A DNA stretch of 64,000 bases from Pseudomonas ovata (GTDB lineage: Bacteria; Pseudomonadota; Gammaproteobacteria; Pseudomonadales; Pseudomonadaceae), in assembly GCF_003131185.1 (NCBI RefSeq), contig NZ_QFFU01000013.1, positions 1 to 64,000 on the forward strand. Direction: 5' to 3'. Position 1 is the stretch's first letter, and every line of letters starts with the position of its first letter. Under the pieces are notes generated by a model. The model ran no database searches, was not told the DNA's origin, and saw only the letters and a list, made by a program, of their open reading frames with translations. This document shows positions 35,937 to 45,414 of this stretch, piece after piece. Position numbers and translations under genes: made by a program.

Positions 35937-38329
35937 TGCCAAAAGAAGTCTTGAACAAGCCCAACGCAGGCGAAAACTCTACTTTCAATGGCGCCATTAC
36001 AGGCCTGTACGGGGATGTGCTGCAGGGGTGGGCATTCAACAGTGCACAACCAGACCAGCGCCTGATCATAGATATTTGTATCGACGGCGCCAGTGTTGCT
36101 TTGGTGCGAGCTGACCAGTTCCAGCCCAATGCTCAAGCGGGTGACCAGTTTCATGGCTTCAGTGCGCAGCTTCAACAGCACTGGCTTGAGGGTGCTACAC
36201 GTATCAGCGCCATGGTCGCTAACCAGGACCATTGGCTCGATGGTCAATTGCAGATACCTGTTTTGCCGAGTAAGGAGCCAGCACCTGTAGCGGCTATCGT
36301 TTGGCATAGCGGCGGACTGCGTATTGGCGGATGGTCATGGGATCCACAAGCGCCACAGCGACATGTCCAAGTTACAGTGCGTGAAAGTAATAAAGTACTT
36401 GGTAGGATATTTTGCGATAAGCATCAGCAATCACTCAGCTACCGCAGCAGTAGCGATCATGGATTTGTTTTTGACCTCCCATGGTCATTGGCTGACGGGA
36501 AACTACACATCATAGATGTTGAAAATGATATGGGACAGCCTTTAGCTGGCAGCCCAATCAAGGTGTGCTGCTGGCCCGAAGGGCTGGAAGGCTTGCTGCA
36601 CCAGTATGACCAGATTCCAGATGAGCAGACCATGACACTGCTCACTCAAGTGGCAAAAGAACAAGCATTGTACTTACCCAAGAGCGCAGGCTTCGGGCAT
36701 TACCCTCAATGGTTCGAACTCTTTCAACACAATGCCCCGCCGAAAAACCGGCCATCTCAGGGTAAACTCGGTCTGTTGTTGATCAGTGAGGGCGATATTG
36801 CCTTAGAAAGCATCAGTCTGGGCAGTCTGCGTAGCCAGAGACCAATGCAGTACCAGATCGCCAAGGGCTCGGCCGAAGACATCCTGCCTGCGTTGGCCCA
36901 TCTGCTCAAAGATGGGTGCGACCGTATCGTGCCACTGTTTGATGGTGACCGGCTGGGCGTCAATGCACTTGAGCATTTAAGCGGTTTGCTCGATAACGGC
37001 AATGCTTGGGCATATGCCGACTGCGACCGTGACGGTTCACATGGCGAACGAAGTCTGCCTTGGTTCAAGCCGGTTTGGGACATTGACCTGTTTATCGGCG
37101 CCGATATCTTTACGCCCGGAGCGATCTTCAGTTCAACCATCCTCAATCAGGCATTGGCTCTATTGACCCCACTTGATGGGCTTAAGTCACTTAACTGGCA
37201 TTACCTGCTTGCCGGTATCGCACTGGCAACTGAAATGAGCCATGCCCGCGTAGCGCACCTGCCACAGGTCTTGTATCACCGCCATCATCTGGCTCCGGCC
37301 AGTCCTGAAGAGGCGGCAGCCTCAATGGACCGTCACCAAGCCATAGCCTGGTTGTGCCAGTGTCTGACTCCGGGCGCGCTGGTAAGGGCCTTGCCTAAGT
37401 ATCCAGCTTTGCTGCATGCACAATGGCCGCTACCAGCCGAGCTGCCAAAAGTCAGCCTAATCGTTCCCACGCGAGATCAAGTTGGACTGTTGCGCACTTG
37501 TATCGACGGCTTGTTAAACAACACCGACTATCCGAATCTAGAAATCATCGTTGTCGACAATCAATCTAGCGATCCGGCCACGCTGAGTTATTTAGACGCA
37601 TTGCCTGCTCAAGGAGTAAAAGTGCTGCCTTACCCGCAGCCCTTTAATTACTCGGCCATCAATAATTACGCAGCAGATCATGCGACTGGCGAGCTGCTTG
37701 GTTTGGTCAACAACGACATCGAGATTATCGAAGCGGGCTGGCTGAAAGAGATGGTCAGGCAGCTGCTACGCCCGAATGTGGGGGCTGTTGGGGCCAAGCT
37801 GTTATGGCCTAATCGTATGGTTCAACATGGTGGTGTTGTGGTGGGAGTCAATGGGCTGGCTGCGCACACCGGCAACAACCTTGAGCAACAGGACCCAGGC
37901 TACCTGGGAATGAATCAGATTACACGCCGACAAAGTGCCGTAACAGCAGCTTGCCTATTGTTACGAGCATCCATCTTTGACGCAGTGGATGGACTGGACG
38001 AGCGCGCCTTTCCGGTGGCTTTCAATGATGTAGATTTGTGTCTGCGCATTCAGCAACTAGGTTTACATTTGATCTGGACGCCTTTTGCACAACTGATTCA
38101 CGCTGAGTCAGCGAGCCGAGGTAAGGATCAAATCCCAGAAAAACGGGCTCGTGCGTCACGCGAACAGCAAGGGTTTATTGAGCGCTGGTCGCACGTTGGT
38201 CAGAATGATTTGTATTATCATCCAGCCCTTAGTTTGGACTACCTGAGTGGTCCTTACGGCGGCTTGGCAATACCGTGCCGGCCGCTTAAGGTCAGGGCCG
38301 GTAAGGCATTGGGTCAGACCAAACGGTAA
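35936..38329 (+). CDS. GT2 glycosyltransferase with tandem beta modules
   Basis: A 797-residue protein whose ATG shares a base with the previous stop (TGATG). Residues of about 15-105 and 115-205 are two related beta modules (YGDVLQGWAFNSAQPDQRL; GLRIGGWSWDPQAPQRHV), and one like them is found in the preceding protein. A linker region follows, then a GT2 domain at about 500-760: PKVSLIVPTRDQVGLLRTCI, IIVVDNQSSDP, YSAINNYAADHATGELLGLVNNDIE, FPVAFNDVDLCLRIQQ. This resembles rhamnosyl- and galactosyltransferases of the GT2/WcaA type. It probably adds a sugar of the variable glycan. GC is low relative to the flanks. Confidence 0.85.
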   Translation: MPKEVLNKPNAGENSTFNGAITGLYGDVLQGWAFNSAQPDQRLIIDICIDGASVALVRADQFQPNAQAGDQFHGFSAQLQQHWLEGATRISAMVANQDHWLDGQLQIPVLPSKEPAPVAAIVWHSGGLRIGGWSWDPQAPQRHVQVTVRESNKVLGRIFCDKHQQSLSYRSSSDHGFVFDLPWSLADGKLHIIDVENDMGQPLAGSPIKVCCWPEGLEGLLHQYDQIPDEQTMTLLTQVAKEQALYLPKSAGFGHYPQWFELFQHNAPPKNRPSQGKLGLLLISEGDIALESISLGSLRSQRPMQYQIAKGSAEDILPALAHLLKDGCDRIVPLFDGDRLGVNALEHLSGLLDNGNAWAYADCDRDGSHGERSLPWFKPVWDIDLFIGADIFTPGAIFSSTILNQALALLTPLDGLKSLNWHYLLAGIALATEMSHARVAHLPQVLYHRHHLAPASPEEAAASMDRHQAIAWLCQCLTPGALVRALPKYPALLHAQWPLPAELPKVSLIVPTRDQVGLLRTCIDGLLNNTDYPNLEIIVVDNQSSDPATLSYLDALPAQGVKVLPYPQPFNYSAINNYAADHATGELLGLVNNDIEIIEAGWLKEMVRQLLRPNVGAVGAKLLWPNRMVQHGGVVVGVNGLAAHTGNNLEQQDPGYLGMNQITRRQSAVTAACLLLRASIFDAVDGLDERAFPVAFNDVDLCLRIQQLGLHLIWTPFAQLIHAESASRGKDQIPEKRARASREQQGFIERWSHVGQNDLYYHPALSLDYLSGPYGGLAIPCRPLKVRAGKALGQTKR

Positions 38330-38380
38330 TTTTATGAAAATTAACATATTCCATATTAACGAAACCTTGACCTGCAAATA

Positions 38381-38863
38381 ATGAATCATGCTGATGACGC
38401 GAACAGTAACAAACAGGAACTTCATGTGGGCAGCAACCCTCATGCGAAGGGATGGTATGTGCTGTTGTGCAAAGCAAAGCAGGATCATGTGGCTGAAGAA
38501 AATCTGATGCGGCAGGGATTCACATGTTATCGGCCGGAAGTCATCGAGACAACCAACGGGAAACCGGTAAAAAAATCGCTTTTTCCTGGTTACATATTCG
38601 TTTTTTTAAGTAGAAATCAAGATTGGTCCCCTATTCGCTCGACCAAAGGTATCCAGCGTTTTGTTCAGTTTGGAGTCGAGCCTAAAAGTGTTTCTGCAAC
38701 GATTATAGACGAAATCAAAAAACGATTATCTGGATTTGCGTTGAGTCAAACCACAAGCTGCAGTAGAGAACACTACTCTGTATGGCTTGAAGAAATATTC
38801 AAAGAAGCTGACTCATTGACGAGGACATGCCTCTTGATCAAGCTTATGCAGAAAACGATGTAA
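38381..38863 (+). CDS. rfaH: RfaH/NusG-type transcription antiterminator (possibly frameshifted at the end)
   Basis: A 160-residue protein with a clear NusG N-terminal domain: GWYVLLCKAKQDHVAEENLMRQGFTCYRPEV at about residues 24-53, then KKSLFPGYIFVFLS. The C-terminal part ends EEIFKEADSLTRTCLLIKLMQKTM, similar to RfaH/NusG C-termini, but the GDKV-type start of the KOW domain is not recognisable. Adding one A to the A-run at 38852-38855 would replace KTM-stop with KNDVTVDIPHATIL, a more usual RfaH-like end, so a one-base deletion is possible. It lies inside the operon and just upstream of a perfect ops element. RfaH proteins bind ops-paused polymerase and suppress termination through long surface-polysaccharide operons. 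Confidence 0.82.
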   Translation: MNHADDANSNKQELHVGSNPHAKGWYVLLCKAKQDHVAEENLMRQGFTCYRPEVIETTNGKPVKKSLFPGYIFVFLSRNQDWSPIRSTKGIQRFVQFGVEPKSVSATIIDEIKKRLSGFALSQTTSCSREHYSVWLEEIFKEADSLTRTCLLIKLMQKTM

Positions 38864-38950
38864 CTGTTGATATACCACATGCCACGATCCTTAATAGGCT
38901 GACACAGCAAACCTGGAATCGTGATGAAAATAGGCACCGTCGTCAAGAAT

Positions 38951-38979
38951 GCACGCTAAATCTTGGGGCGGTAGCGTGC
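38951..38979 (+). promoter_or_regulatory. ops element (JUMPStart core) with hairpin
   Basis: GGCGGTAGCGTG at 38967-38978 is an exact match to the ops core recognised by RfaH, with GGGG context as in JUMPStart sequences. GCACGCTA (38951-38958) pairs perfectly with TAGCGTGC (38972-38979), so the nontemplate strand can fold with the ops G-residues in the loop. It lies 104 bases after the RfaH-like stop and 39 bases before the galE start. Confidence 0.85.
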
Positions 38980-39016
38980 CGAAAACTGAACAGTAAGAGT
39001 CTTACAAGAGTACTTC

Positions 39017-40045
39017 ATGAAAAATACCATTTTGGTGACGGGGGGAGCCGGATACATTGGCTCACATGCAGTATTGGCACTGTTGGAAGCTGACCACCAG
39101 GTCGTAGTGCTTGACAATCTAAGCAATAGCTCTTCGTCATCACTGGAAAATCTCTACAAAATCACAGGAAAGAAACCTGTTTTTTTTGAGGGCGATATTT
39201 CTGATGAAAAACTTTTGGGTTGTATATTTGAAAAATATAAGATTGACAGCGTTTTTCATTTTGCTGGACTCAAAGCAGTAGGTGAAAGTGTCAGTGAACC
39301 TGTCATCTATTATGAAAACAATGTGGTTGGCACATTGCGTCTTTTGAAATGCATGGCAACCAATAATGTTTTCAAATTCATCTTCAGTTCTTCAGCTACC
39401 GTTTATGGAGAACCCGCTCATATGCCCATCAGCGAAAGTTCGCCCACAGGAAAGCCCACCAACCCTTATGGTCGAACAAAGTTGATCATTGAGGAAATGC
39501 TTGGTGATTTCAGTGCTGCTGACCCGCGCTGGAGCATTGCCATTTTAAGGTACTTTAATCCTATTGGCGCACATGAGAGTGGGCAGATTGGCGAAAACCC
39601 CAAGGGAACGCCCAACAACCTTCTTCCTTATATCAGTCAAGTGGCGGTTGGGAAAAGAAAAGAATTAACTATTTTTGGCAATGACCATGCCACACACGAT
39701 GGTACCGGTGTGCGGGATTACATCCATGTGGTGGACTTAGTCGATGGTCATATACGTGCCCTTAAATTTATAAGCAATGAGTCGGGTATACACACATGGA
39801 ACTTGGGCACTGGTCGTGGCTACAGTGTGCTTGAAATTGTAAATGCTTTTGAAAAAATAGCAGAGAAGCAGATACCCTATCGCTATGCTGAGCGCAGATT
39901 TGGTGACATTGCAGCATCATGGGCTGATGCTCAAAAGGCCGCACGTGAATTAAAATGGACAGCCATAAGAACTTTAGACGACATGATACTCGATACGTGG
40001 CGATGGCAGAGTAACTACCCGGAAGGGTATCCAGAGATTCAATAA
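39017..40045 (+). CDS. galE: UDP-glucose 4-epimerase
   Basis: A 342-residue extended SDR enzyme: [21 protein letters not shown] at the N-terminus, VVLDNLSNSS, FHFAGLKAVGESV, SSSATVYG and YGRTKLIIEEML (catalytic Tyr and Lys), IAILRYFNPIGAHESG, and GVRDYIHVVDLVDGH. These are the typical GalE signatures in order and length. It interconverts UDP-glucose and UDP-galactose (or the N-acetyl forms). It lies directly downstream of the ops element and its GC is low compared with rfbBDAC. It supplies a galactose-type donor for the variable glycan. Confidence 0.94.
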   Translation: MKNTILVTGGAGYIGSHAVLALLEADHQVVVLDNLSNSSSSSLENLYKITGKKPVFFEGDISDEKLLGCIFEKYKIDSVFHFAGLKAVGESVSEPVIYYENNVVGTLRLLKCMATNNVFKFIFSSSATVYGEPAHMPISESSPTGKPTNPYGRTKLIIEEMLGDFSAADPRWSIAILRYFNPIGAHESGQIGENPKGTPNNLLPYISQVAVGKRKELTIFGNDHATHDGTGVRDYIHVVDLVDGHIRALKFISNESGIHTWNLGTGRGYSVLEIVNAFEKIAEKQIPYRYAERRFGDIAASWADAQKAARELKWTAIRTLDDMILDTWRWQSNYPEGYPEIQ

Positions 40046-40081
40046 CATCCTGATGAGCCGTAATCTTTCAAGGAAAATTTT

Positions 40082-41884
40082 GTGAAACCATCCAAAACCA
40101 TCACCACAAACAAAGCTATTCCAACAAGCGCTGTCAGTACTCCAGTCGCCAAGCCAAAAAATGTCGTTACATCACCACCCGTTGTCATAAACAACATTCA
40201 GAAAAAGCCAGAATCGATTATCCCTGTGAATGGTGGCACAGAGATCCTTATAAAGGTCGATGAAGCCTTTATAAAGAATGGTGAGATGACCGTTATTGCA
40301 TGGTCAACGCATACACAGCTGAATTTCTGCATAGCCTCGCCTGACGAAGCCATTCCGTGCGAGACATTGTTAGTCGAAAGACCGGATGTTTTGGCGCTGA
40401 TTGGGAAAAGTCAACCTGTAAAAGGCTATGTCATTAAAACAAAAGTGACGACGGAGCAATCAGTTAAGCCATTATTTTTGACATTTAACATCAGCGGGAC
40501 CGTATATGTTTCGCCTTTAACTCTTGACTTAAAGATTGAAAATCTAGAATTAATTGATTCTAAAAAATCAAAAGCGCACATTGACTTTTGCGGTGCGATA
40601 ACAAAGAAGTTTGGTGTCGTTGCAGGATGGTGCATCGCCAAACCTGGTGTTGTAACATGGTTAATGGATAGCAAGGGAAATAAAAAAGACATAAGTCAAT
40701 GTCTGAGATTTCATCGTGACGATATTACTCGAATTTTTTCTGATGAATATGCTTCGCACACAATATATTCAGGCTTTGTGACTAATTGGCCATATCCACA
40801 GGATCCAGAAGACTTATTGGCCATCGTTGAAGAGGATAAGGGTGTTTTTAAAAAAATCACTTTAAATAGATGGACTCCTATTTCAAACGATCCTGTTAGC
40901 TACGCCAAATATGCTTTTCAAGTTCCAACACCAGCCCAAGACTTTAACTATCGTTTGGACAGTTGGGAAGGTGAAGCGATCAGTACTTTAATCGAAGAGC
41001 GAAACGCAGCTCATCGGCTTTCGGAAATTGACCCTGTTGTTTGGAAGTTTGGTGTTCAAAAAAAGGAAGATATTAAATACAGTATTATCATTCCATTGTA
41101 TGGTCGCTGGGATTTTATAGAACATCAACTCAATGAGTTCTCTAAAGACAGAGCATTCTATGAAAATATCGAGATTGTCTATGTTTTCGATGATCCAGCA
41201 CTCATTACGCCTGTGGTTAACGAAGCAGAAAACCTGCTAAAACTGTATGGGATTCCATTTACTTTTGTATGGGGACACCGTAATCGAGGTTTTTCTGGCG
41301 CTAATAACCTCGGGGTAAAATACTCTCATGGAGAGTATTTGATTCTCTTGAACAGTGATGTGTTCCCGACACACACCGGTTGGGTTGAGCAACTGTGCAA
41401 TGCCCTCGAAGCCAATCAAGACTATGGCATCATTGGTGCGAAGTTGCTATTCCCGGATGGCGGCCTCCAGCACGGGGGAATGGAGTTTGTTTATTCTCAA
41501 AGCTGGTCCGTTTGGCTCAACAAACATCCGCTTGCCGGGTTGGACCCAAATATTGATAGCTCTAAAGATCTGATGGAAAAGCCCGCAGTAACGGGTGCCT
41601 GTATGGCAATCAGCAGAGCTACCTATATAAAAATTGATGGGTTTGACGAAGGTTATTTGATCGGTGATTTCGAAGACTCTGATCTGTGTATGAAAATACA
41701 TGCTGAAGGTCTAAGAATTGGCTATTTACCTTCTGTAGTGCTTACTCACCTGGAGCGTCAGTCGTTCACATTACTTGGTGACACATCATTTAGAACCCTG
41801 GTCGTTCGTTACAATGCTTGGCGTCATAGCAAGAAATGGGGCAATGATATTAAAAACCTTATGACAGATATCGAGGCTAAGTAA
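40082..41884 (+). CDS. GT2 glycosyltransferase with N-terminal beta domains
   Basis: A 600-residue protein starting at GTG 40082, supported by AAGGA seven bases upstream. After a Lys/Thr/Pro-rich lead there are two beta modules (about residues 45-160 and 165-260, the second with GVVAGWCIAKPG, like the GW modules of the earlier two proteins). The GT2 domain at about 335-575 has IKYSIIIPLYGRWDFIEHQL, HRNRGFSGANNLGVKYSHGEYLILLNSDV, GLQHGGMEF and GDFEDSDLCMKIHAEG. It is AT-rich (40441-40500 is 24/60 GC). It follows galE by 36 bases and is six bases ahead of the next gene. Confidence 0.85.
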   Translation: MKPSKTITTNKAIPTSAVSTPVAKPKNVVTSPPVVINNIQKKPESIIPVNGGTEILIKVDEAFIKNGEMTVIAWSTHTQLNFCIASPDEAIPCETLLVERPDVLALIGKSQPVKGYVIKTKVTTEQSVKPLFLTFNISGTVYVSPLTLDLKIENLELIDSKKSKAHIDFCGAITKKFGVVAGWCIAKPGVVTWLMDSKGNKKDISQCLRFHRDDITRIFSDEYASHTIYSGFVTNWPYPQDPEDLLAIVEEDKGVFKKITLNRWTPISNDPVSYAKYAFQVPTPAQDFNYRLDSWEGEAISTLIEERNAAHRLSEIDPVVWKFGVQKKEDIKYSIIIPLYGRWDFIEHQLNEFSKDRAFYENIEIVYVFDDPALITPVVNEAENLLKLYGIPFTFVWGHRNRGFSGANNLGVKYSHGEYLILLNSDVFPTHTGWVEQLCNALEANQDYGIIGAKLLFPDGGLQHGGMEFVYSQSWSVWLNKHPLAGLDPNIDSSKDLMEKPAVTGACMAISRATYIKIDGFDEGYLIGDFEDSDLCMKIHAEGLRIGYLPSVVLTHLERQSFTLLGDTSFRTLVVRYNAWRHSKKWGNDIKNLMTDIEAK

Positions 41885-41889
41885 TAATT

Positions 41890-43182
41890 ATGAGTAATCA
41901 CCGTGTATTGGTTCTAGCGCATGGCCATCCTGATTTTAACTTGGGAGGTGGTGAGATTGCGGCCTATAACCTGTTCAAGGCTTTTAAAAATAATCCAGAT
42001 GTAGAAAAAGCCTGGTTTATTGGTCGCGTAGACCGTGGCAATGGTGCAACTGGTGCGTTCAGCACTCGCCGTGAGGATGAGTATCTTTGGGAGCAGTCGT
42101 TAGGAGATTCTTTTTTAATTAAAGCAGCTAATCCCTATTCGGTCTGGCACAGTTTCAGAGCCATGATTAGAGCCCTGAAGCCGACTAAAGTTTATGCGCA
42201 TCACTACTTTCACCTAGGGCTTGAATACTTTAGAATCATCAAGCAAGAGCTCCCTGATGCAGAGTTGATTGTTACACTTCACGAATACATGGCCATTTGT
42301 CACCAGCAAGGCCAAATGGTTAAGGCAGGAACTAATAAGCTGTGCACTGAATCATCGATCGATGATTGTCACCGTTGCATACCGAGTTTTAGCCGAGAGC
42401 AGTTCTGGTTGAGAGAGCAGTTTATCAAGAACCATTTTGAATTTGCTGACCACTTTGTTTCGCCCTCTGAATTCCTTCGTCAGCGATATATCGCTTGGGG
42501 CATCGATCCTAACAAAATAACTGTAATTGAAAATGGTCAGGATGAATGTCTGCCTGCACCGCCGAGGCCAATAACATCTCCCTATCGTAATCGATTTGGT
42601 TTTTTTGGTCAGATTAATCAGTTTAAAGGTGCAGACCTTCTGCTGGAGGCCATTAGTCGTTTGTCCTCAAAAGAGCGGAAAAAGTTGGTAGTTGAATTTC
42701 ATGGTGCAAATCTCGAGCATCAGTCGCATGAATTTCAACGTCGCATTAAAGAGATGATGGATCCGTTGATTGCTGAAGGGTGCGTACGGTGGGCAGGTCC
42801 TTATCAAGCCAGCCAGCTTAAAAATAGAATGTCTAAAGTCGACTGGGTTATCGTGCCGTCGATCTGGTGGGAAAACTCGCCCATGGTTATTCAAGAGGCC
42901 TTTATTTACGGCCGGCCTGTGATCTGCGCAAATATTGGTGGTATGGCAGAGAAAGTAAAAGACGGTGTTGATGGTCTTCATTTTGAAGCAAGAAACTCTA
43001 TAGATCTTGCCGAAGTTTTATTGAGCGCGGCTACGGCAGAAGGGCAATGGGAGACACTGCATAGTAATATCGTGAAGCCCATCAGCTATACTGATTGCGC
43101 AAAAGTTCATCTTGAATTATTAACAGAGTCAGGAGGTATTGCTCGTGTAAATGTAATACCACTTACATCATCTCTGGCGTAA
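41890..43182 (+). CDS. GT4 glycosyltransferase
   Basis: A 430-residue GT-B enzyme. The N-terminus HRVLVLAHGHPDFNLGGGEIAAYNLFKAF is a GT4 start with the Gly-rich loop. The second domain has NRFGFFGQINQFKGADLLLEAI and VPSIWWENSPMVIQEAFIYGRPVI, where the E-x7-E motif reads ENSPMVIQE, and a Cys-rich insertion (CTESSIDDCHRCIP) lies near residue 155. It follows the GT2 gene by five bases. It probably transfers a hexose in the same glycan; specificity unknown. Confidence 0.88.
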   Translation: MSNHRVLVLAHGHPDFNLGGGEIAAYNLFKAFKNNPDVEKAWFIGRVDRGNGATGAFSTRREDEYLWEQSLGDSFLIKAANPYSVWHSFRAMIRALKPTKVYAHHYFHLGLEYFRIIKQELPDAELIVTLHEYMAICHQQGQMVKAGTNKLCTESSIDDCHRCIPSFSREQFWLREQFIKNHFEFADHFVSPSEFLRQRYIAWGIDPNKITVIENGQDECLPAPPRPITSPYRNRFGFFGQINQFKGADLLLEAISRLSSKERKKLVVEFHGANLEHQSHEFQRRIKEMMDPLIAEGCVRWAGPYQASQLKNRMSKVDWVIVPSIWWENSPMVIQEAFIYGRPVICANIGGMAEKVKDGVDGLHFEARNSIDLAEVLLSAATAEGQWETLHSNIVKPISYTDCAKVHLELLTESGGIARVNVIPLTSSLA

Positions 43183-43223
43183 ATTAAACTTGTAATATTT
43201 TTTTAACATTCGTCAGCTACAAT

Positions 43224-43296
43224 GTTCAGCTCGTGTGTTGTTGTTTTCGGGAGTTTAAATTTTATAAAGACCCAAGGCAACAAATCTGAGCTGAAC
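43224..43296. repeat. Nine-base inverted repeat in a 134-base gap
   Basis: GTTCAGCTC (43224-43232) and its perfect complement GAGCTGAAC (43288-43296) flank an AT-rich stretch between the GT4 and pyruvyltransferase-family genes. Adjacent GTGTTG/CAACA matches extend it imperfectly. No T-run follows. It could be an mRNA structure or an internal control point. Confidence 0.4.
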
Positions 43297-43316
43297 TGTT
43301 GTTAAATGGAGTTTAC

Positions 43317-44435
43317 ATGGCGAAAATATTCACGTTTGGACTGAATGAGTCTATTGCTTCGTCCTCAAGCATAGACACCAAAGAGCTTTATAACTTGGTA
43401 GGGCACAATACCGGCAATCTTGCATTCCACTACGCAATCAATCGCTTGATAAAAACTGTGCCTCAATCAGTGCCATGGAGTTCAAAAGCAGAAAAAATAA
43501 ATCTCATGGGTGATATTGGCATTATGCCGTGCGCTAACCAATTGGGGCCTCATATGGACATGGCGGGGCTTGCCAATACATTCAAAGATTTGAAGACTAA
43601 AATACTTGCAATTGGCCTTGGTGCTCAAGGTGGTGTTAGTCACGAAGATATTCCTGTTCTTCCCCAAGGTACATTGTCTTGGCTTGATCAGCTAGTTGCT
43701 CGCGCTCCATCTGGGAAACCTAATATCACGGTACGCGGTGACTATACGCTTAAGGTAATGCAGCATTATGGTTTTGGTGATAAAGCGATTTCTTTAGGTT
43801 GCCCCTCGTTGCTTATAAATAAGTCTAGGCACTTAGGCGAAACACTGGAAAAGCGTTACAAAGCCAATTACCAAAAAGTAGCTGTTGCGTCAGGCCATCC
43901 TAATTGGAAGGCATTAAGTGCAGTCGAGGCCTCTTTAGTGAGAATTATGGAGGATACACATGGTATGTATATTGTGCAGGCAACTGATGAAGCAGTAGCT
44001 TTGTCGCGTAATGATTTTGAGATAGTAAAGCCTGCGTACATTGAGAAACTTAAATCTTATTTAAAGTTAAACCTGGACGACGCGCAATTCAAGCAATGGA
44101 TTCGGCAATATTTTATATCTTTTTATAATATTCCAGCTTGGATGGAATATTTAAAAAGGTTTGATTTTATTGTAGGTGCAAGAATACACGGTGTAATGCT
44201 TGCTCTTCAAGCAGGTGTTCCTGGGTTATGTATTGCGCACGACTCCCGAATTCGTGAGTTATGTGAGAAAAGTAAAATACCGTATGTGATGGCTGATAAA
44301 ATAAAGGATGGCATCACTCTTAATGATTTAAAAGCGCTATCAGAATTTGATGGTAAAGCATTTGATAAAAATCGCGAAAAAATTGCAGAGCAGTACAAGA
44401 TTTTTTTTGCTCAGAATGGTATTTCCATTCACTAG
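43317..44435 (+). CDS. Polysaccharide pyruvyltransferase-family protein
   Basis: A 372-residue protein from ATG 43317 (GGAG at 43308-43311; the frame is open six codons upstream). Features include HNTGNLAFHYAINRLI, GLGAQGGV, the PNITVRGDYTLKVMQHYGF region, ISLGCPSLLINKS and VGARIHGVMLALQAGVPGLCIAHDSRIRELCE. These match the PS_pyruv_trans family (PF04230), in which the late RxHG-type motif binds phosphoenolpyruvate. In this family it adds a pyruvate ketal to a sugar, but some members act differently. It would make the glycan acidic. Confidence 0.85.
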   Translation: MAKIFTFGLNESIASSSSIDTKELYNLVGHNTGNLAFHYAINRLIKTVPQSVPWSSKAEKINLMGDIGIMPCANQLGPHMDMAGLANTFKDLKTKILAIGLGAQGGVSHEDIPVLPQGTLSWLDQLVARAPSGKPNITVRGDYTLKVMQHYGFGDKAISLGCPSLLINKSRHLGETLEKRYKANYQKVAVASGHPNWKALSAVEASLVRIMEDTHGMYIVQATDEAVALSRNDFEIVKPAYIEKLKSYLKLNLDDAQFKQWIRQYFISFYNIPAWMEYLKRFDFIVGARIHGVMLALQAGVPGLCIAHDSRIRELCEKSKIPYVMADKIKDGITLNDLKALSEFDGKAFDKNREKIAEQYKIFFAQNGISIH

Positions 44436-44476
44436 CCTTTTAGTGGTTAATTAAAACCTGACTAGCGAGTACATAC

Positions 44477-45409
44477 ATGAGACTGCCTGGAAAAGAAGCG
44501 TTTGAAGTCGCCAAATGCAATCCTCATCGGCTGATGCAAGTATGGGCTAAGGAACTTCCACAGTACCCGACTGTTCCTCATGTTGCGAAGTTTAAACTTC
44601 CAAGCAGCGGAAAGTTTTTTACTATTGGTTCGTGTTTTGCAAGAAACATTGAAAATGCTTTGCGAAGTGCCGGAGTTTCCATCCTGAGCAGTGTCCCCTC
44701 CTTGCCAGGTGAATATTATGAGCTTGGAGGCGATGCACGCACAGGTTACCAGAATGTTTATACACCAGGATCTATCCTTGAGGCGGTAAAGCTCTGCAGT
44801 GTTCAGAGTCCCCATCATTCTATTGTAGGCTCTAACGATAAATATCTTGATCTGTTAACTTCAGGATTGATTCCTTTGGATGAAGTTAGGGTCAAAGGTG
44901 TCAGGGACGGACTAATAGAAACTTACAACAAGCTTCCTGAGTCTGACGCGGTCATCATTACATTGGGTTATAACGAGTCTTGGATTTACAAGCCTGAGAG
45001 CTGCTATATTAATCGCACACCGTCCCATGTCATGTTGAGACGCCAAATAGACGACTTTTATTTTGAATGTTTAGGCTATGATGCTTCATTGTCTTTGGTT
45101 AGAAAAGCCTTGGAGATGATTAATCAGTTTTCTCCAAGATGTAAAATAATACTTACTGTATCCCCTGTGCCGCTGAGTGCCACTTTTACTGATAAAAGTG
45201 TTGTTATTGCCAATCAATTATCAAAATCAACATTGCGTACTGTCGCTTCTGCCATTGCAGAAAGTTTAGATTATGTGGATTACTTCCCAAGCTATGAAAT
45301 AATCATGAACTCTGAGCGAAGCAAAACATTTTTGGAAGATGGTATTCATGTAAAGCCTGAAGCCGTAGCCAATGTGATTTCTCAGTTTAAGACGGCTTAT
45401 TTTAATTAG
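44477..45409 (+). CDS. GSCFA-domain protein
   Basis: A 310-residue protein with the family-defining FFTIGSCFARNIENAL at about residues 50-65, then DAVIITLGYNESWIY near residue 155 and ILTVSPVPLSATF near 225. GSCFA (PF08885) has an SGNH-hydrolase-like fold and is often found in polysaccharide clusters, where an O-acetyl transfer or esterase role is suspected but not established. There is no signal peptide, so it is probably cytoplasmic. It is the last gene before a strong terminator. Confidence 0.85.
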   Translation: MRLPGKEAFEVAKCNPHRLMQVWAKELPQYPTVPHVAKFKLPSSGKFFTIGSCFARNIENALRSAGVSILSSVPSLPGEYYELGGDARTGYQNVYTPGSILEAVKLCSVQSPHHSIVGSNDKYLDLLTSGLIPLDEVRVKGVRDGLIETYNKLPESDAVIITLGYNESWIYKPESCYINRTPSHVMLRRQIDDFYFECLGYDASLSLVRKALEMINQFSPRCKIILTVSPVPLSATFTDKSVVIANQLSKSTLRTVASAIAESLDYVDYFPSYEIIMNSERSKTFLEDGIHVKPEAVANVISQFKTAYFN

Positions 45410-45414
45410 CAAGA

